DNA of 64,000 bases, taken from Bacillota bacterium. Lineage in GTDB: Bacteria > Bacillota > UBA4882 > UBA8346. Position numbers and translations under genes: made by a program. The stretch is taken from assembly GCA_023402395.1 (NCBI GenBank), contig JAEYGI010000010.1, positions 1 to 64,000 of the forward strand, given 5' to 3'. The notes below the pieces were generated by a model. It made no database searches and was not told the DNA's origin. It saw only the letters and a program-made list of their open reading frames with translations. Of this stretch, positions 24,458-34,600 are shown piece after piece. Position 1 is the stretch's first letter; each line of letters starts with the position of its first letter.

Positions 24458-24925
24458 ATGGAATATTTGTGGCATTATCAAACCGCCATCGGCGGTATCG
24501 GGATTCTGGAAAGGGAGCGCCGGATTACCAACCTCTTTTTTGAGACCGATCCCGTTCCCGGCGGCGCCGCGGTTGAAGAAACGGAACTGTTGAGGGAGGC
24601 CGGCCGGCAGCTTCAAGAATATCTGCTGGGCCGGAGGAAAGCGTTCGAGCTGCCGCTCGCTCCTTCCGGCACCGCTTTTATGAGAAGGGTATGGGATTGC
24701 TTGACGGAGATACCGTACGGCGCAACCCGGAGCTACCGGGAGGTCGCCGCGTCCGCCGGAAACGGCAAGGCTTGCCGGGCGGTCGGCCTCGCCAATCACC
24801 GCAATCCGATTCCGGTTTTCATCCCCTGCCATCGGGTCATCGGCGCGAATGGGGGCTTGACCGGTTACCGGGGCGGGCTGGCAGTCAAGTCATTCCTGCT
24901 GGAGCTGGAACGTGGCCATTTTTAA
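24458..24925 (+). CDS. ogt: Methylated-DNA--protein-cysteine S-methyltransferase
   Basis: A 155-residue O6-alkylguanine-DNA alkyltransferase. The suicide cysteine lies in IPCHRVIG (about residue 126), followed by GGLTGYRGGLAVKSFLLE, and the helix-turn-helix that flips the base is seen in IPYGATRSYREVA. It removes alkyl groups from O6-guanine and O4-thymine in one irreversible step. ATG 24458 gives the normal family N-terminus; a TTG at 24446 adds four residues. Its end overlaps the start of the AlkA-like gene by 14 bases and an Ada-like gene follows, making a small alkylation-repair operon. Confidence 0.92.
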   Translation: MEYLWHYQTAIGGIGILERERRITNLFFETDPVPGGAAVEETELLREAGRQLQEYLLGRRKAFELPLAPSGTAFMRRVWDCLTEIPYGATRSYREVAASAGNGKACRAVGLANHRNPIPVFIPCHRVIGANGGLTGYRGGLAVKSFLLELERGHF

Positions 24926-25514
24926 ATACGGCCGGGCCGAACTGGAGTATCTGAAGCAACGCGATCAACAGCTGGGACTGGCCATTGACCGGATCGGGCC
25001 CGTCGAACGGGAAGTGATCCCCGATCTGTTCGCGGCCCTGGTCAACAGCATCGTCAGCCAGCAGATCTCCGCCCCGGCCGCGGCTACGGTCTGGGGCCGG
25101 ATGCGGGAGCGTTTCGGCGTGATCGAGCCGCCGGCCATCGCGGCCGCGACCGTGGCCGAGATCCAGCAATGTGGTTTGTCAAACCGCAAGGCCGGTTACA
25201 TCAAAGGCATCGCCGAGTCGGTGGCCGGGGGCGGGCTGGATCTTCCCGGCCTGGCCGGGCTGCCCGACGCCGAAATTATCGGGCGTTTAGTGAAATTGAA
25301 GGGTGTCGGCCGGTGGACCGCGGAGATGCTTTTGATCTTCTCGCTGAACCGGCCGGACGTGGTCAGTTGGGACGACCTCGCCATCCGGCGCGGGATGATC
25401 AATTTGTACGGATTGAAGACCTTGACCAGAGCGCGGTTTGAGCGCTACCGGAAACGGTATTCGCCGTATGGGTCAGTCGCCTCGCTGTACCTATGGGCGA
25501 TATCGAAGGAATAA
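24912..25514 (+). CDS. DNA-3-methyladenine glycosylase, AlkA-like (HhH-GPD)
   Basis: A 200-residue base-excision glycosylase with the HhH-GPD core: helix-hairpin-helix LKGVGRWTAEMLLIF (about 133-147) and the catalytic aspartate in VSWDDLAIRRG (about 155). It would excise 3-methyladenine and related alkylated bases. GTG 24912 is the start, with GGAG about 9 bases upstream, inside the end of ogt. It lacks the N-terminal AlkA domain, like many compact bacterial versions. The order ogt, alkA-like, ada shows a repair operon. Confidence 0.9.
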   Translation: MAIFKYGRAELEYLKQRDQQLGLAIDRIGPVEREVIPDLFAALVNSIVSQQISAPAAATVWGRMRERFGVIEPPAIAAATVAEIQQCGLSNRKAGYIKGIAESVAGGGLDLPGLAGLPDAEIIGRLVKLKGVGRWTAEMLLIFSLNRPDVVSWDDLAIRRGMINLYGLKTLTRARFERYRKRYSPYGSVASLYLWAISKE

Positions 25515-25547
25515 CCGGGCAAGTTTAATGGGATTGGAGGCGGCGGG

Positions 25548-26131
25548 ATGGAACTGAGCGAGGAACAAAATGGAAGGCGGTCCTTGAATGCGACCCGGCT
25601 TATGACGGCCGGTTTTATTACGGAGTGAAGACCACCGGCATTTTTTGCCGGCCGTCGTGCCCGTCGAAAGCGCCGCTCCGGCGGAATGTCGAGTTTTTCG
25701 ACGGGATTGACGCGGCCTATGCCCGGGGCTGGCGGCCCTGCAAACGCTGCCGCCCGGATCTGCCGGCCTACGATCCGGACGCCGAGTTGCTGAGCCGGGC
25801 GCAAGCCGTTTGCGATCGTTTCTTTGACGATGACGAAGCGATGGCCTCGGCCCTGAAAGCGCTCAATATCAGCCGGAATCATTTGATTCGCCTGTTCCGC
25901 CGGTACCTGAAGCTGACCCCAGTGGCGTACCTCCGTAGATTACGGATCCAAAAGGCGCTCCAACTGCTGGCAAACCCGAACCCCAACATCCTGGAGATCG
26001 CCCTTTCCTGCGGATTCGGAAGCTTGTCCCATTTTTACGCTTGTTTTAAAAAAGAGGTGGGATTGACTCCCGCCGAATATCGCGGAACCCAAAACCGCTC
26101 CGTCCCCTCCCCCAGCCACTCTTCCCAATGA
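25548..26131 (+). pseudogene. ada: Ada-like methyl-phosphotriester sensor/AraC regulator, frameshifted
   Basis: ATG 25548, well placed after GGAGG, starts a normal Ada N-terminus (MELSEEQ) but goes out of frame in the run CAAAATGG near 25566-25571. One added A would restore EEQKW and read on through an Ada metal domain (FCRPSC and CKRC, the four zinc cysteines) into an AraC helix-turn-helix pair (about 110-190, ALNISRNHLIRLFR, IALSCGFGSLSHFYACF). The restored protein would have 194 residues, normal for Ada lacking the alkyltransferase domain. Translation could start at GTG 25625 but that removes part of the domain and has no ribosome binding site. The deletion is either a real inactivation or a sequencing error in a short A run. 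Confidence 0.82.
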
Positions 26132-26145
26132 CCAATCCTCGATCC

Positions 26146-26355
26146 AATGTGGAAAAGCAGCTTGCCAATTTCCAATTGGCGGATGGCAATTGTCGAAAAC
26201 CATCTGTCAATGCCGGATTGCGATCTCTCCCGGCCAGATTGTAATTTGCCAAAGTTGAATGGGATTGTTGCAATTTCCAATTGGTGGATCGTAATTCAAT
26301 ATTGCAACCTGCCAATGTGGATAAGTCAGGTCGCAATGTGGATAAGTATGTTTTC
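26146..26355. repeat. Degenerate 21-bp tandem array T2 (ten units)
   Basis: Exactly ten consecutive 21-base units: the first begins AATGTGGAAAAGC, and units 9 and 10 share AATGTGGATAAGT, while units 2 and 7 share AATTTCCAATTGG. Divergence within the array is high, but the period does not slip. It starts 15 bases after the ada stop. No coding frame is likely. Confidence 0.85.
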
Positions 26356-26532
26356 AAGAGGGAATTGGAGGCATGCATTCTGGGCGGCTTGTTGCATTAT
26401 CCGGATTGCGGTATAATAAAATTGGTTTAAGATTTGACGATGATTGTTTTAACGCCGATTTGGCTTTTAAAAACAGGTACTGGCTGGTTTCGAGAACAAC
26501 GGGAAAGTCAGGTTGGCCTTTACGTGAGGGAC

Positions 26533-26558
26533 GGCAGGTGGATTTATTTCCACCTGCC
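26533..26558 (+). promoter_or_regulatory. Perfect inverted repeat in the yesN-like leader
   Basis: GGCAGGTGGA-tttatt-TCCACCTGCC, a 10-bp stem, lies 35 bases before the response-regulator start. Without a T-run it is more likely an operator or a leader hairpin than a terminator. Confidence 0.5.
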
Positions 26559-26592
26559 GCGCCGGCTCCGGGTTGCAAAGGAGTGCAGTTGA

Positions 26593-27384
26593 ATGGCTAC
26601 GCCGAATAATATCGCGCCGGAACCCCAAAAGCTCCGCCTGATCGTAGTGGATGACGAACCCGCCATCCGCTCGGGCCTGGTGGATTTATTCCCGTGGGAC
26701 TCGCTGGGGTATGTTCCGGTGGGGCAATTCGACAATGGGCAATTGGCCCTGGATTTCCTGCGGCCAAATCCGGTGGACGTGGTGCTGACCGATATCCGGA
26801 TGCCGGTCATGGACGGGATTGCGCTGGCCAAAGCGATCCGCGCGGAGCTGCCAAAGACCCAGATGGTCTTTCTCTCCAGCTACACCGAGTTCGAATATGC
26901 CCGGCAAGGGCTGTTGCTCGGGGTACGGGACTATATCGTCAAACCCGTCAAATATCAGGTGTTGATCGATACCTTTACCAAGCTGTACGACAGCATCGCC
27001 GGCCACGGCGGCGCGGACGCCGGTCCGGCCCAGCCGATGGAGGCGGAAGAAATCCCAGCGCCGTATCAGGGCTACTATCCGGAGATTGTCTCGTTTATCA
27101 AGCTTTATATCGAGGAACACCTGGCCACCGCGTCGCTGGAGACCGTGGCGGCGGCGGTCGGGTACAGCCCCAATTATATCTCCCGTATTTTCCACAAATA
27201 CGCCCAGGTTTCGTTTTCCGAGTATTTGACCTCCGTCCGGATGAAGAAGGCCGCTTCGCTGCTGTGCAAGATCAATGTCCGGCTTTATGAGGTGTCGCAG
27301 ATGGTCGGGTACGAGAATCAGAAGAGTTTTTCCCGCGCTTTTTATCAGTTTTACGGAACCACGCCCACCGAGTTCCGGAAGTGA
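26593..27384 (+). CDS. YesN-type response regulator (REC + AraC HTH)
   Basis: A 263-residue cytoplasmic regulator. The receiver domain (about 13-135) shows the acidic pocket VVDDEP (Asp20, Asp21), phospho-acceptor Asp67 in LTDIRMP and the conserved lysine in IVKPVK. The AraC-type DNA-binding domain (about 165-263) has two helix-turn-helices, ending in MVGYENQKSFSRAFYQFYGT and TPTEFRK. AAAGGAG precedes the start. It is followed 27 bases on by its sensor kinase. Such pairs sense extracellular oligosaccharide and activate neighbouring sugar-uptake operons; the convergent operon 29473-38471 is the likely target (inference). Confidence 0.92.
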   Translation: MATPNNIAPEPQKLRLIVVDDEPAIRSGLVDLFPWDSLGYVPVGQFDNGQLALDFLRPNPVDVVLTDIRMPVMDGIALAKAIRAELPKTQMVFLSSYTEFEYARQGLLLGVRDYIVKPVKYQVLIDTFTKLYDSIAGHGGADAGPAQPMEAEEIPAPYQGYYPEIVSFIKLYIEEHLATASLETVAAAVGYSPNYISRIFHKYAQVSFSEYLTSVRMKKAASLLCKINVRLYEVSQMVGYENQKSFSRAFYQFYGTTPTEFRK

Positions 27385-27411
27385 CGACCGGTGCGCAAAA
27401 AGGAGCAAGTC

Positions 27412-29199
27412 ATGCGCAAACGGTTTTTTCTGAATAACTTGGCCCACACCCTCAGTCTGTCCATCCTGCCCATCCTGCTGCTCAGCACCACCTTTTTTCT
27501 CCTGTCCTACCGGGGCTTGCGCAGCAACGCCAACCGGGAAACCCTCGACAAACTGGTCCTGGTTCAGAAAATCGCCGCCATGATGTTTAACGATTCCGCC
27601 AAGGTGCTGAACTTCCTGGAGGACCAATCCCTAGTCAATTCGATCAAAAAGACGTTTTCGAAAAATAACATGAGCTACAGCGAATACCTGACCTACCAGC
27701 ACGTGGTCCAGCATTTGCAGGCCGTCGCCAACAGCTCCGAGTATATCGATTCCATCTATGTCTACATCCCCAACCGGAACGGCCTGTATCTGACGAGCAA
27801 CGCGACCATTCAGTCTTATTTCGAAATGCCCGATCAAAACTGGCTGACGGTGTGCCGGGCCAATCCGTCCTCGCGGTTCGTCCGGCGCAAGGCCCGCCTC
27901 TATGCCAGCTTGCCGGATTCCACGGAATATTTGACGGTGGTCGACAAAGCGGTCAACGGCATCATCGTCGCCATCAACATCAAAGTTTCCGACTTCAAGA
28001 AGGCGTTGGGCAATTTGAAGCTGGCCAACGATCAGACGCTGCTGATCATCAATCAGCGGAACGAACTGTTGCTGTCCAGCGGCAATGCGGGGGAGGGAGG
28101 GGCTTTGCTGGAGGAGATCGGCCCCAGGCTGCGCCAGAAGAATTGGACCGCCTACAACACCCGCGATCTGCTGGTGGTGCGCTCTCATTCGGACGCATTG
28201 GGCCTGGAGTTTCTGTCGGTCACACCCGGCCCGATCGCCTACCGCTTTCTGAACTGGTTTATCGGATTGAGTTTGCTGGCGGGAGCTGCCTGCCTGCTGC
28301 TGTGCATCGCCCTGTCGTCCATCTATGCGTCGCGGACCACCCGGCAGGTGTATTCGATCATCAATTTGCTGGAGGCCGCCACGCAGAACAAGCCCCTTCC
28401 CAGCCTGGGGGATCCCCGCGCTGATGATATTTACGGGTATATCATCAGCAACATCGTACGGACCTTTGTTCAGAACGATTATTTAAAAACCCTGCTCAAC
28501 GAGCGCAAGTTTCATGCCATTGCCTTGGAGCTCTCCGCCTTACAGTACCAGATCAACCCGCATTTTCTCTCCAACACGCTGCAAGCCATCGATTTTGAGG
28601 TGATGCGCCTGAAAGGCGGCCCCAGCCAAGCCAATCGAATGATCGGGCAACTCTCGAGCTTTCTGCAATACTCCTTGCGTTCGCCGAACCGAGATGTCAC
28701 GGTGGCCGAAGAGATTGAAGCCACCAAGGTGTATATTGAACTGATGGAGGGGCGGTATGCCAACCGTTTTGAAGTGGAGTGGGCGATCGATCCCGCGGTG
28801 CTGTCGCTGCCGGTACCCAAACTGATCCTGCAACCGATGGTTGAAAACAGCATCACCCATAGTCCGCAACTGGCGGAAACGCCGGTCCGGTTGCGCATCG
28901 GCATGGAACGGGCCGGGGACACGCTGCTCGTCACCATGAATGACAACGGACCCGGCGTTACGCCGGAACGCCTGGAAGCAATCCGGGAATCGCTGTCCCA
29001 TTTCGACGGGTTCAGCGAAAAACACATCGGGTTGCAAAACCTGTTCCGCCGGCTGCAGTTGCGGTTTGACATGGAATGCCGGATCACGGTGGAAAGCGTG
29101 CCCGGCGCGGGCTTTGCGGTGAGCCTGTTCATTCCGGCGGCCGTCCCCGGCGACTCCGCGGCGGGTCCGCCGGAATCGCCGGACGGCTCGTCACGTTAA
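27412..29199 (+). CDS. YesM-type sensor histidine kinase
   Basis: A 595-residue membrane kinase. One transmembrane helix at about 14-33, an extracellular sensor of about 240 residues, a second helix at about 277-300, then a HAMP-like linker. The H box is ALQYQINPHFLSNTLQAID with phospho-acceptor His384; the usual Tyr of PHFLYNTL is Ser. The ATPase region has the N box QPMVENSITH and G box NDNGPGV and ends with an extra low-complexity tail (GDSAAGPPESPDG). AGGAG six bases upstream supports ATG 27412 over GTG 27391. It should phosphorylate the preceding YesN-like regulator. Confidence 0.92.
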   Translation: MRKRFFLNNLAHTLSLSILPILLLSTTFFLLSYRGLRSNANRETLDKLVLVQKIAAMMFNDSAKVLNFLEDQSLVNSIKKTFSKNNMSYSEYLTYQHVVQHLQAVANSSEYIDSIYVYIPNRNGLYLTSNATIQSYFEMPDQNWLTVCRANPSSRFVRRKARLYASLPDSTEYLTVVDKAVNGIIVAINIKVSDFKKALGNLKLANDQTLLIINQRNELLLSSGNAGEGGALLEEIGPRLRQKNWTAYNTRDLLVVRSHSDALGLEFLSVTPGPIAYRFLNWFIGLSLLAGAACLLLCIALSSIYASRTTRQVYSIINLLEAATQNKPLPSLGDPRADDIYGYIISNIVRTFVQNDYLKTLLNERKFHAIALELSALQYQINPHFLSNTLQAIDFEVMRLKGGPSQANRMIGQLSSFLQYSLRSPNRDVTVAEEIEATKVYIELMEGRYANRFEVEWAIDPAVLSLPVPKLILQPMVENSITHSPQLAETPVRLRIGMERAGDTLLVTMNDNGPGVTPERLEAIRESLSHFDGFSEKHIGLQNLFRRLQLRFDMECRITVESVPGAGFAVSLFIPAAVPGDSAAGPPESPDGSSR

Positions 29200-29227
29200 C
29201 GCTTGAGAAGAACGTTCCTTTACAAGG

Positions 29228-29469
29228 CAATGTCATTACAGGACGTGGTATAGCTTCCCAGACCTAACCCTAGCCCTTCCCCGGAGTCGCTGATTCAGGG
29301 TGCCAATTCAAGGGGAAGGGTAACCCTAGACGCTGGTCTCTAAAAGCCTTTGGACCGCGAAGGTATCGGTTACTCTCCCACGCGGGGGAGAGCAAGAGAG
29401 AGGTCTAAACCCAAAATTCGACTTCGACCTAATAATGCCAACATATGTAACCATCGCTTGACGACATTG
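29228..29469. repeat. MITE-like repeat family B, short copy
   Basis: The block begins CAATGTCATTAC and ends GACGACATTG, the same inverted termini as the copies at 53004 and 56412. Inside are facing CCCTTCCCC / GGGGAAGGG segments. The flanks CCTTTACAAGG and CCCTTACAGCA are partly alike, as for an old target duplication. It fills the gap between convergent genes. Confidence 0.65.
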
Positions 29470-29472
29470 CCC

Positions 29473-30477
29473 TTACAGCAGAGCCGTGATGGCCGACCAG
29501 ATCCGTTCATCCACCGGAATTCCCTGCGCCAGGTTTTGGGCGCGGATTTCCATGGTTTTCTGGCCGGAGTAGACAATGCGGCCGTTGGGATCCGCCGGTT
29601 TGGAGGAGAGCAGGTCGGCGATGGCGTCCTCGGCGATGGTGTCCGCAATCTCCTTGGGCGCAATTTCATGGAAATTGATCGCCATCAAAACCTGGGATAC
29701 GCCGTGTTCGTCTCCGTCCAGCCGGCCGATGGCCGCCGTGGTATTGCCCAGCGCCAGGCAACCGGCGAACAGATCGAGCGCGAACGAGAGGGCCGCGCCC
29801 TTCCAATAGCCGGTCGGCAAGATTCGCTTGGTCTGGCAGACGGCCGCCGGATCGCGGGTCAGATTTCCCGCCGCGTCAAACCCGGCGTCAATCGGCATCC
29901 GCCTCCCCTCCAGCTGCGCCAATTCCAGCGCGCCGTAAGAGAATTGGGACATGGCCATGTCCACAACCACGGGGCCTTTCTCCCGGGGCAGCGCCAACAC
30001 CAGCGGGTTGTTTCCGATCCGGGAATCCAAAGCGCCCCAGGTCGGCATGTTGGGGACGGTGTTGGTGAAACAAATGCCGGCCATACCCTGGGCGCAGGCC
30101 TGATAGCCGTAGGTGGCCGCCCGCATCCAATGGTTGGTGTTGCGCAGCGCCACTAGACCTATCCCGTGCTCCCGGGCCAGCGCGATGGCGCGGTCCATGG
30201 CGAACCAGGCATTGACGACGCCGAGCCCCAACTGTCCGTCGTAATTCTCCAACGCGCCGAACCGGTTCAAGAGCACCGGCGTGGCGTCCACCCGGACAAT
30301 GCCTTCATCGATGTTGCGAATCAGGCGGGAAAAACGATTGATGCCGTGAGTGTACGTTCCTTCCAGCGAATTGCGGGCCATTTCGTACGCGACTTTCCTG
30401 GCGTGGTCCGGCGGGCAGTTTCGGGTGAGCAAGACCCGCTCCAATACGCTTTGCACTTCTTCAAATGGCAGCCTCAT
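29473..30477 (-). CDS. Malate/L-lactate dehydrogenase family oxidoreductase, YiaK-like
   Basis: A 334-residue NAD(P)H-dependent dehydrogenase of the LDH2/MDH2 superfamily, closest in character to 2,3-diketo-L-gulonate reductase (YiaK). Recognisable blocks are THGINRFSRLI with the catalytic His (about residue 44), RNTNHWMRAATYGY with a second His (about 116), and the cofactor-proximal MSQFSYGALELA. Substrate in this family is a 2-keto or 2,3-diketo acid derived from uronic acids or ascorbate. GGAGG 7 bases upstream supports the start. It is the last gene of the sugar operon, 12 bases after the isomerase, so it probably reduces an intermediate of the imported sugar acid (inference). Confidence 0.85.
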   Translation of the reverse strand: MRLPFEEVQSVLERVLLTRNCPPDHARKVAYEMARNSLEGTYTHGINRFSRLIRNIDEGIVRVDATPVLLNRFGALENYDGQLGLGVVNAWFAMDRAIALAREHGIGLVALRNTNHWMRAATYGYQACAQGMAGICFTNTVPNMPTWGALDSRIGNNPLVLALPREKGPVVVDMAMSQFSYGALELAQLEGRRMPIDAGFDAAGNLTRDPAAVCQTKRILPTGYWKGAALSFALDLFAGCLALGNTTAAIGRLDGDEHGVSQVLMAINFHEIAPKEIADTIAEDAIADLLSSKPADPNGRIVYSGQKTMEIRAQNLAQGIPVDERIWSAITALL

Positions 30478-30489
30478 CTCGTTTCCTCC

Positions 30490-31290
30490 TTAAATTCCGC
30501 GCATAAACCGTACAAAACTTTCTAACTGTTCCTCAAAGGAGACGCCCTCGTGCCCCGGCGCGCTTTTTTCCCATTCCAGGCTGAAAAACCCGTCATAGCC
30601 CCGGGCCATCAGATACTTCACGATCCGTTCCACCGGCAAAAGCCCGGCGCCGATGGGGCTGTACACGCGGCCGCCAGGCACGGTGGCGCTGATGTCCTTG
30701 ATATGTACATGATAAATCCGTGATCCAATCAATTCCCACGTTTTCTCAATCGGCTCCCCCAGATCCCAGGGATGGATGATGTCCAGGAGCACTCCTACTT
30801 TTGGGGAGACTTGATCCAGAATGGGCGCCAGTTGGGCGCCGGAGCGCATCGAATCGTGAGTCTCGATGACCAGTTTAACCGGGGTGTCTCCGATCACTTC
30901 GGCGGCCAGATTCAACCCGGCAATGATGTTCTCCCGGATTTGCCGTTCGTCGCAATCAGCCGGAAAAGCGCCCATGAAGGTGCGGATCGTGGCGGCTCCG
31001 ATCTCCAGCGCCAATTCCGCGTAAGCTTTGATGCAATCTGCCTGCTCCCGTTCCTGGGCCATGGTCGCTTGAGCGAATTTAGTATACGCCGTGAGGCAGG
31101 GTATTGTCAACCCCGCCTCCTTGACGCAGGTCTTTACTTGCTGAATGTGGGCGGGACTGCTCTGGGGCGAGACATGGACATCGCCTTGTCCCCGCAGTTC
31201 AATACCGTCCAATTGATAGCTTCGGGCGATCGCCACGGCCTGCTGAATTGTTTTGTCCTGTACCGACAGGGTCGTATAACTCAGTTTCAT
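30490..31290 (-). CDS. Sugar phosphate isomerase/epimerase (xylose isomerase-like TIM barrel)
   Basis: A 266-residue AP-endonuclease-2/xylose-isomerase-like TIM barrel. Metal-binding residues can be seen on successive strands: Glu in KLVIETHDS (about 147), Asp in GVLLDIIHPWD (about 175), His in YHVHIKD (about 205), and Glu in FFSLEWEK (about 243). Members isomerise or epimerise ketoses and inosose-type intermediates. The start at 31290 is preferred since GGAG lies just upstream; a nine-residue extension is possible. It precedes the YiaK-like dehydrogenase by 12 bases and follows the transporter operon across a repeat B copy. Confidence 0.87.
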   Translation of the reverse strand: MKLSYTTLSVQDKTIQQAVAIARSYQLDGIELRGQGDVHVSPQSSPAHIQQVKTCVKEAGLTIPCLTAYTKFAQATMAQEREQADCIKAYAELALEIGAATIRTFMGAFPADCDERQIRENIIAGLNLAAEVIGDTPVKLVIETHDSMRSGAQLAPILDQVSPKVGVLLDIIHPWDLGEPIEKTWELIGSRIYHVHIKDISATVPGGRVYSPIGAGLLPVERIVKYLMARGYDGFFSLEWEKSAPGHEGVSFEEQLESFVRFMRGI

Positions 31291-31314
31291 CTTGGCTCCA
31301 ATCCTTTCTTCGGG

Positions 31315-31638
31315 CAATGCGCTTTACCCCTCCCTCGCTCCCTCCCCGAAGTTGTCATTCCGCAGGTCTTTTCAGCGGGGAGGGATGAATCGCTTGAAAC
31401 TCGGGCCTCCTTCCGCTGAGCTTGAAGCCATCTTTTATCGAGAAAGACTTATGCTCACATTCGGCTTCATTGATTCACGGAATTACTAAGCAATCGTTCA
31501 AGCGAATCGCCCCTCCCCGCCGAAAATCTCCTACGAAAATCACTACGTCGGGGAGGGGATGGGGGAGGGGTCTGAATTTGGGACACCGTGCGACTGATTT
31601 CCCTTTTTAAATATTTATAGCGTAGTGTGACGACATTG
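31315..31638. repeat. MITE-like repeat family B copy
   Basis: It starts CAATG and ends GACGACATTG, with internal facing blocks CCCTCCC...GGGGAGGG and GGGGAGGGG. CTTCGGGCA occurs at both borders (31309-31317 and 31642-31650), consistent with a target duplication. It lies between the LamG gene and the isomerase gene, splitting what looks like one operon. Confidence 0.65.
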
Positions 31639-31659
31639 AGCCTTCGGGCAGGGTTTTTA

Positions 31660-34600
31660 TCACAACGCTTTTAGCTTAATGCAATTGTTTTCCCGGGTAA
31701 TCTCTTCCAGCTTGCCCTCGGGATCGATCTCGATCAGGCAACCGTCCAGGGGCAGGCCGCGCGTCCACAAGGGAATCTCCACCACTTTCGGGTAAAGATC
31801 CGCCGGCGCCGGCAGGGGAGGAATCTGACTGCTGCGCAACACCGTACCGTCGGGCGCCTTCAGCGCCAGCGTAGTCAGGGGGCTGGCGGCCGCGCCGATA
31901 TTGTGGACGCGAACCCGGATGCAGCTGTCGCTGACGAGGACGTCCTCGCGGTCAATGGCCAGATCCGGCCGTTCCCAATACGGAGTGCCGGCTTGCTCCA
32001 AATCCAGTTCCAATACGGTGTATCCTCCGGGAGCGAAGCAGACCTCCCGCTTCATAAACCGTTCGAACTTCGACGTCTCTTCTTGTTCAATCGTTTCTAG
32101 TACTCCCGCGGCTCCACCACTTCCGCTGCGGAACCGCCATTGGCCGGGCAGAATCGCCTCCCCGGTCAGGACGGCATCGATGGGCTCGTCCGTCAGGTTC
32201 CAGGCGGAGATTCGCAATCGGCTGGGACTGGCGTAAGTAACCAGGATCGCGACGTTTTCCTCGTCGCCCGGGGCAAATTCCCAACGGATAAAGTGGCGCG
32301 GATACAGTGAAAAGCGTTCGTGGCCGATGCCGCCGATCCGGTGCTCCTGGAGCAGGCCGATATCGATCACCCCGCGGTCGACCCAGAGCTGTCCGTCGGT
32401 ATTGATATATTCCCGGAGCGCCGCGCTGGTGATCAGGCGTTCGTAGGCCTCGGCCACCCGGTCGCAGACGGCCCCAGGATCTCCGGTCAGGCGATCTTGC
32501 GTCTGAGCGTAGAGCGTTTCGCTGATGGGCCGGAGATATTTCTCATCCCCGGTAAACTGCCAGGCGGCATAAAAGAGCGGCCATTCCCGGGTACGTTCGT
32601 GAACCTGATCCTGGTCGGTGGCCAGATCGATCTGCACGTGCAGCCGGCCGTCCCGGTAATGGGCCATCATGGCGTCGGCCAGTTCCAGGATGAGCTTCTT
32701 GGCCACGGGCGAACCGTTGTAACGGACCAGCATGTAGGTAGGGTGCAGCACGTGGAAGGAGTCCGACGCCGAATAATTCCACGGCGCTTCTTCGGCCACC
32801 CGGGTGCCAGAATAGTACCCGGACTTGAGATGACGGTGCCCTGCCGTGTTATATCCGGTGACAAAGAACAGCCCCCTGGCGTTTTCCATGGCCCGCTCCA
32901 GATGCTTGGGGGAACAGGGATCCAGGGTCAGGCACTGTCCCAACGCCTGAATGCCTTCTTCCAGGGTATGCAGTTGATCAGTCTGGATGGCGCACAAGCC
33001 GTTGGCGAACATTCCCTGGTCATAAAAGGCTTCCATTTCCAGGAGCAATGAATCCTTGATCTTCTGCGGCATGCAGCCGGCCAGCGCCGGTCCGGGCCAC
33101 CAGGCGGTCAGATCGCCGTCATCGGACAATCCGCCGCCGAATTCGCCGTTGGCAATCTGACGCTTGTCGATCCACCAGCGGAGGTAGCGCTTGACATATC
33201 CCAAATATTCCACCTGGCGCCAGGCCCAGCGCGGGACATTGGGGGGGCAGGGCGTCTGCGGATGAGCCGGGGCGTTTTCCTTGAACTTATCAAACCAATA
33301 AAGCCGCCCCAACCGGTGTTCGGGGCAGATCCGCAACAAATCGCGCAAATCTCCGACGAAGCGGTTATAGAGGTTAAACTTCTCGCTGGAGGGATTCTCC
33401 TCCACCAAATGGGCGTAATTGTCTTTCACTTGAATCCAGCGGTCGGCGATATGCTCGGCCTTGGCCAATTCCGCCGGTTTGTATACGATCTCGGCCCGCA
33501 AGGCCGAGAGACTTTCCGCCGCCACCGGGCCGGAAAAGGCGATGGTGGCATACAAGGCTTTCCCCTGAGGCAAGATGCGATCCCGCGTGTCCAGCCAGAT
33601 TTCTTTCGGGGCGCCGGGTAAAACCGCAAAAGTGAATTGGATCAGATTGCGGTATAGCCATAAGGGATCTTTTACCTGCACATTGACGAGCAGGTATTGG
33701 CCGTGGGTCGGCTCCGCCCGCAACGCCGGGAGCTTCAAGACCAATCCGTCCATGCCGACCGTATCGTCGGCCTCATAAGCCATGACCAAATGGAGCAGCG
33801 GCAACATCTTCTCCAGCCGGTCGCCGGCCGCGGCTCCGGACCCGGACCCGGCCGCCGGTACATCCGGGACACCGATCATCGTGGCTCGTTCATCGGCCAT
33901 AAAGCGTCCCCGCACAAATTGGCGCACGGCGCCGGCGGCTTCGGATTCATCCGTTCCGGTGTCCCAGACGAAGCCAAAGGAGTCGCGTCGGGCCTCCGGC
34001 GGGGCCATGCCCGGCTCCACTTGTAGCAGCGTGATGTCGCCGATCGGTTCTTCAATGACGTCGTTGGTGAAGGTCAGCGAAACATTGCGCACCGGTTCCG
34101 GCAAGCGGTGCACCGACCGTTCGCCAGCCTCCCGGTACAGGGAGGGATGCTCTTCAAGCCGGCCGTGAATGCGCAGCACCCCTTGGGCGGAACCGCTGAT
34201 TTCAATGTGATTGAAATCGGTATCGGCCAACGGTTCAAAGGTAATTTCCCGGCCCGACTGCGAATAGCAGTCCCAATCCGGCAGGACGAAATAATCGGTC
34301 CGCCCCGGCAGCCGCGAGCGGTTGTAAACCCCGGGCCAGGTGGTTTCGCGAATGCCGTCGCAGGCCTTCCACCACCAGCGCTTCAAATCCCAGGCGTTAT
34401 GGATTTCCACTTTGTGAACGGCGGTGTAGTCATGGCGCAACGGCGCGGGGAGCGTCCAGGAGTCAAAGCCCCAGCGCTGCAGCCATTCATGCTGCCAAAC
34501 CGGCTGATGCAACGGCCGGATCAGGGGCGGGAGGACTCCGATATTCTTCCCTCCGGCCAAGGCCGCGATTTGTTCCGGTTCCAGCATCCGGTCGTAAATG

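Noticed and set aside
26146..26355. CRISPR array
   Set aside because: Units abut directly with no constant repeat/variable spacer alternation, and there are no cas genes in the window.
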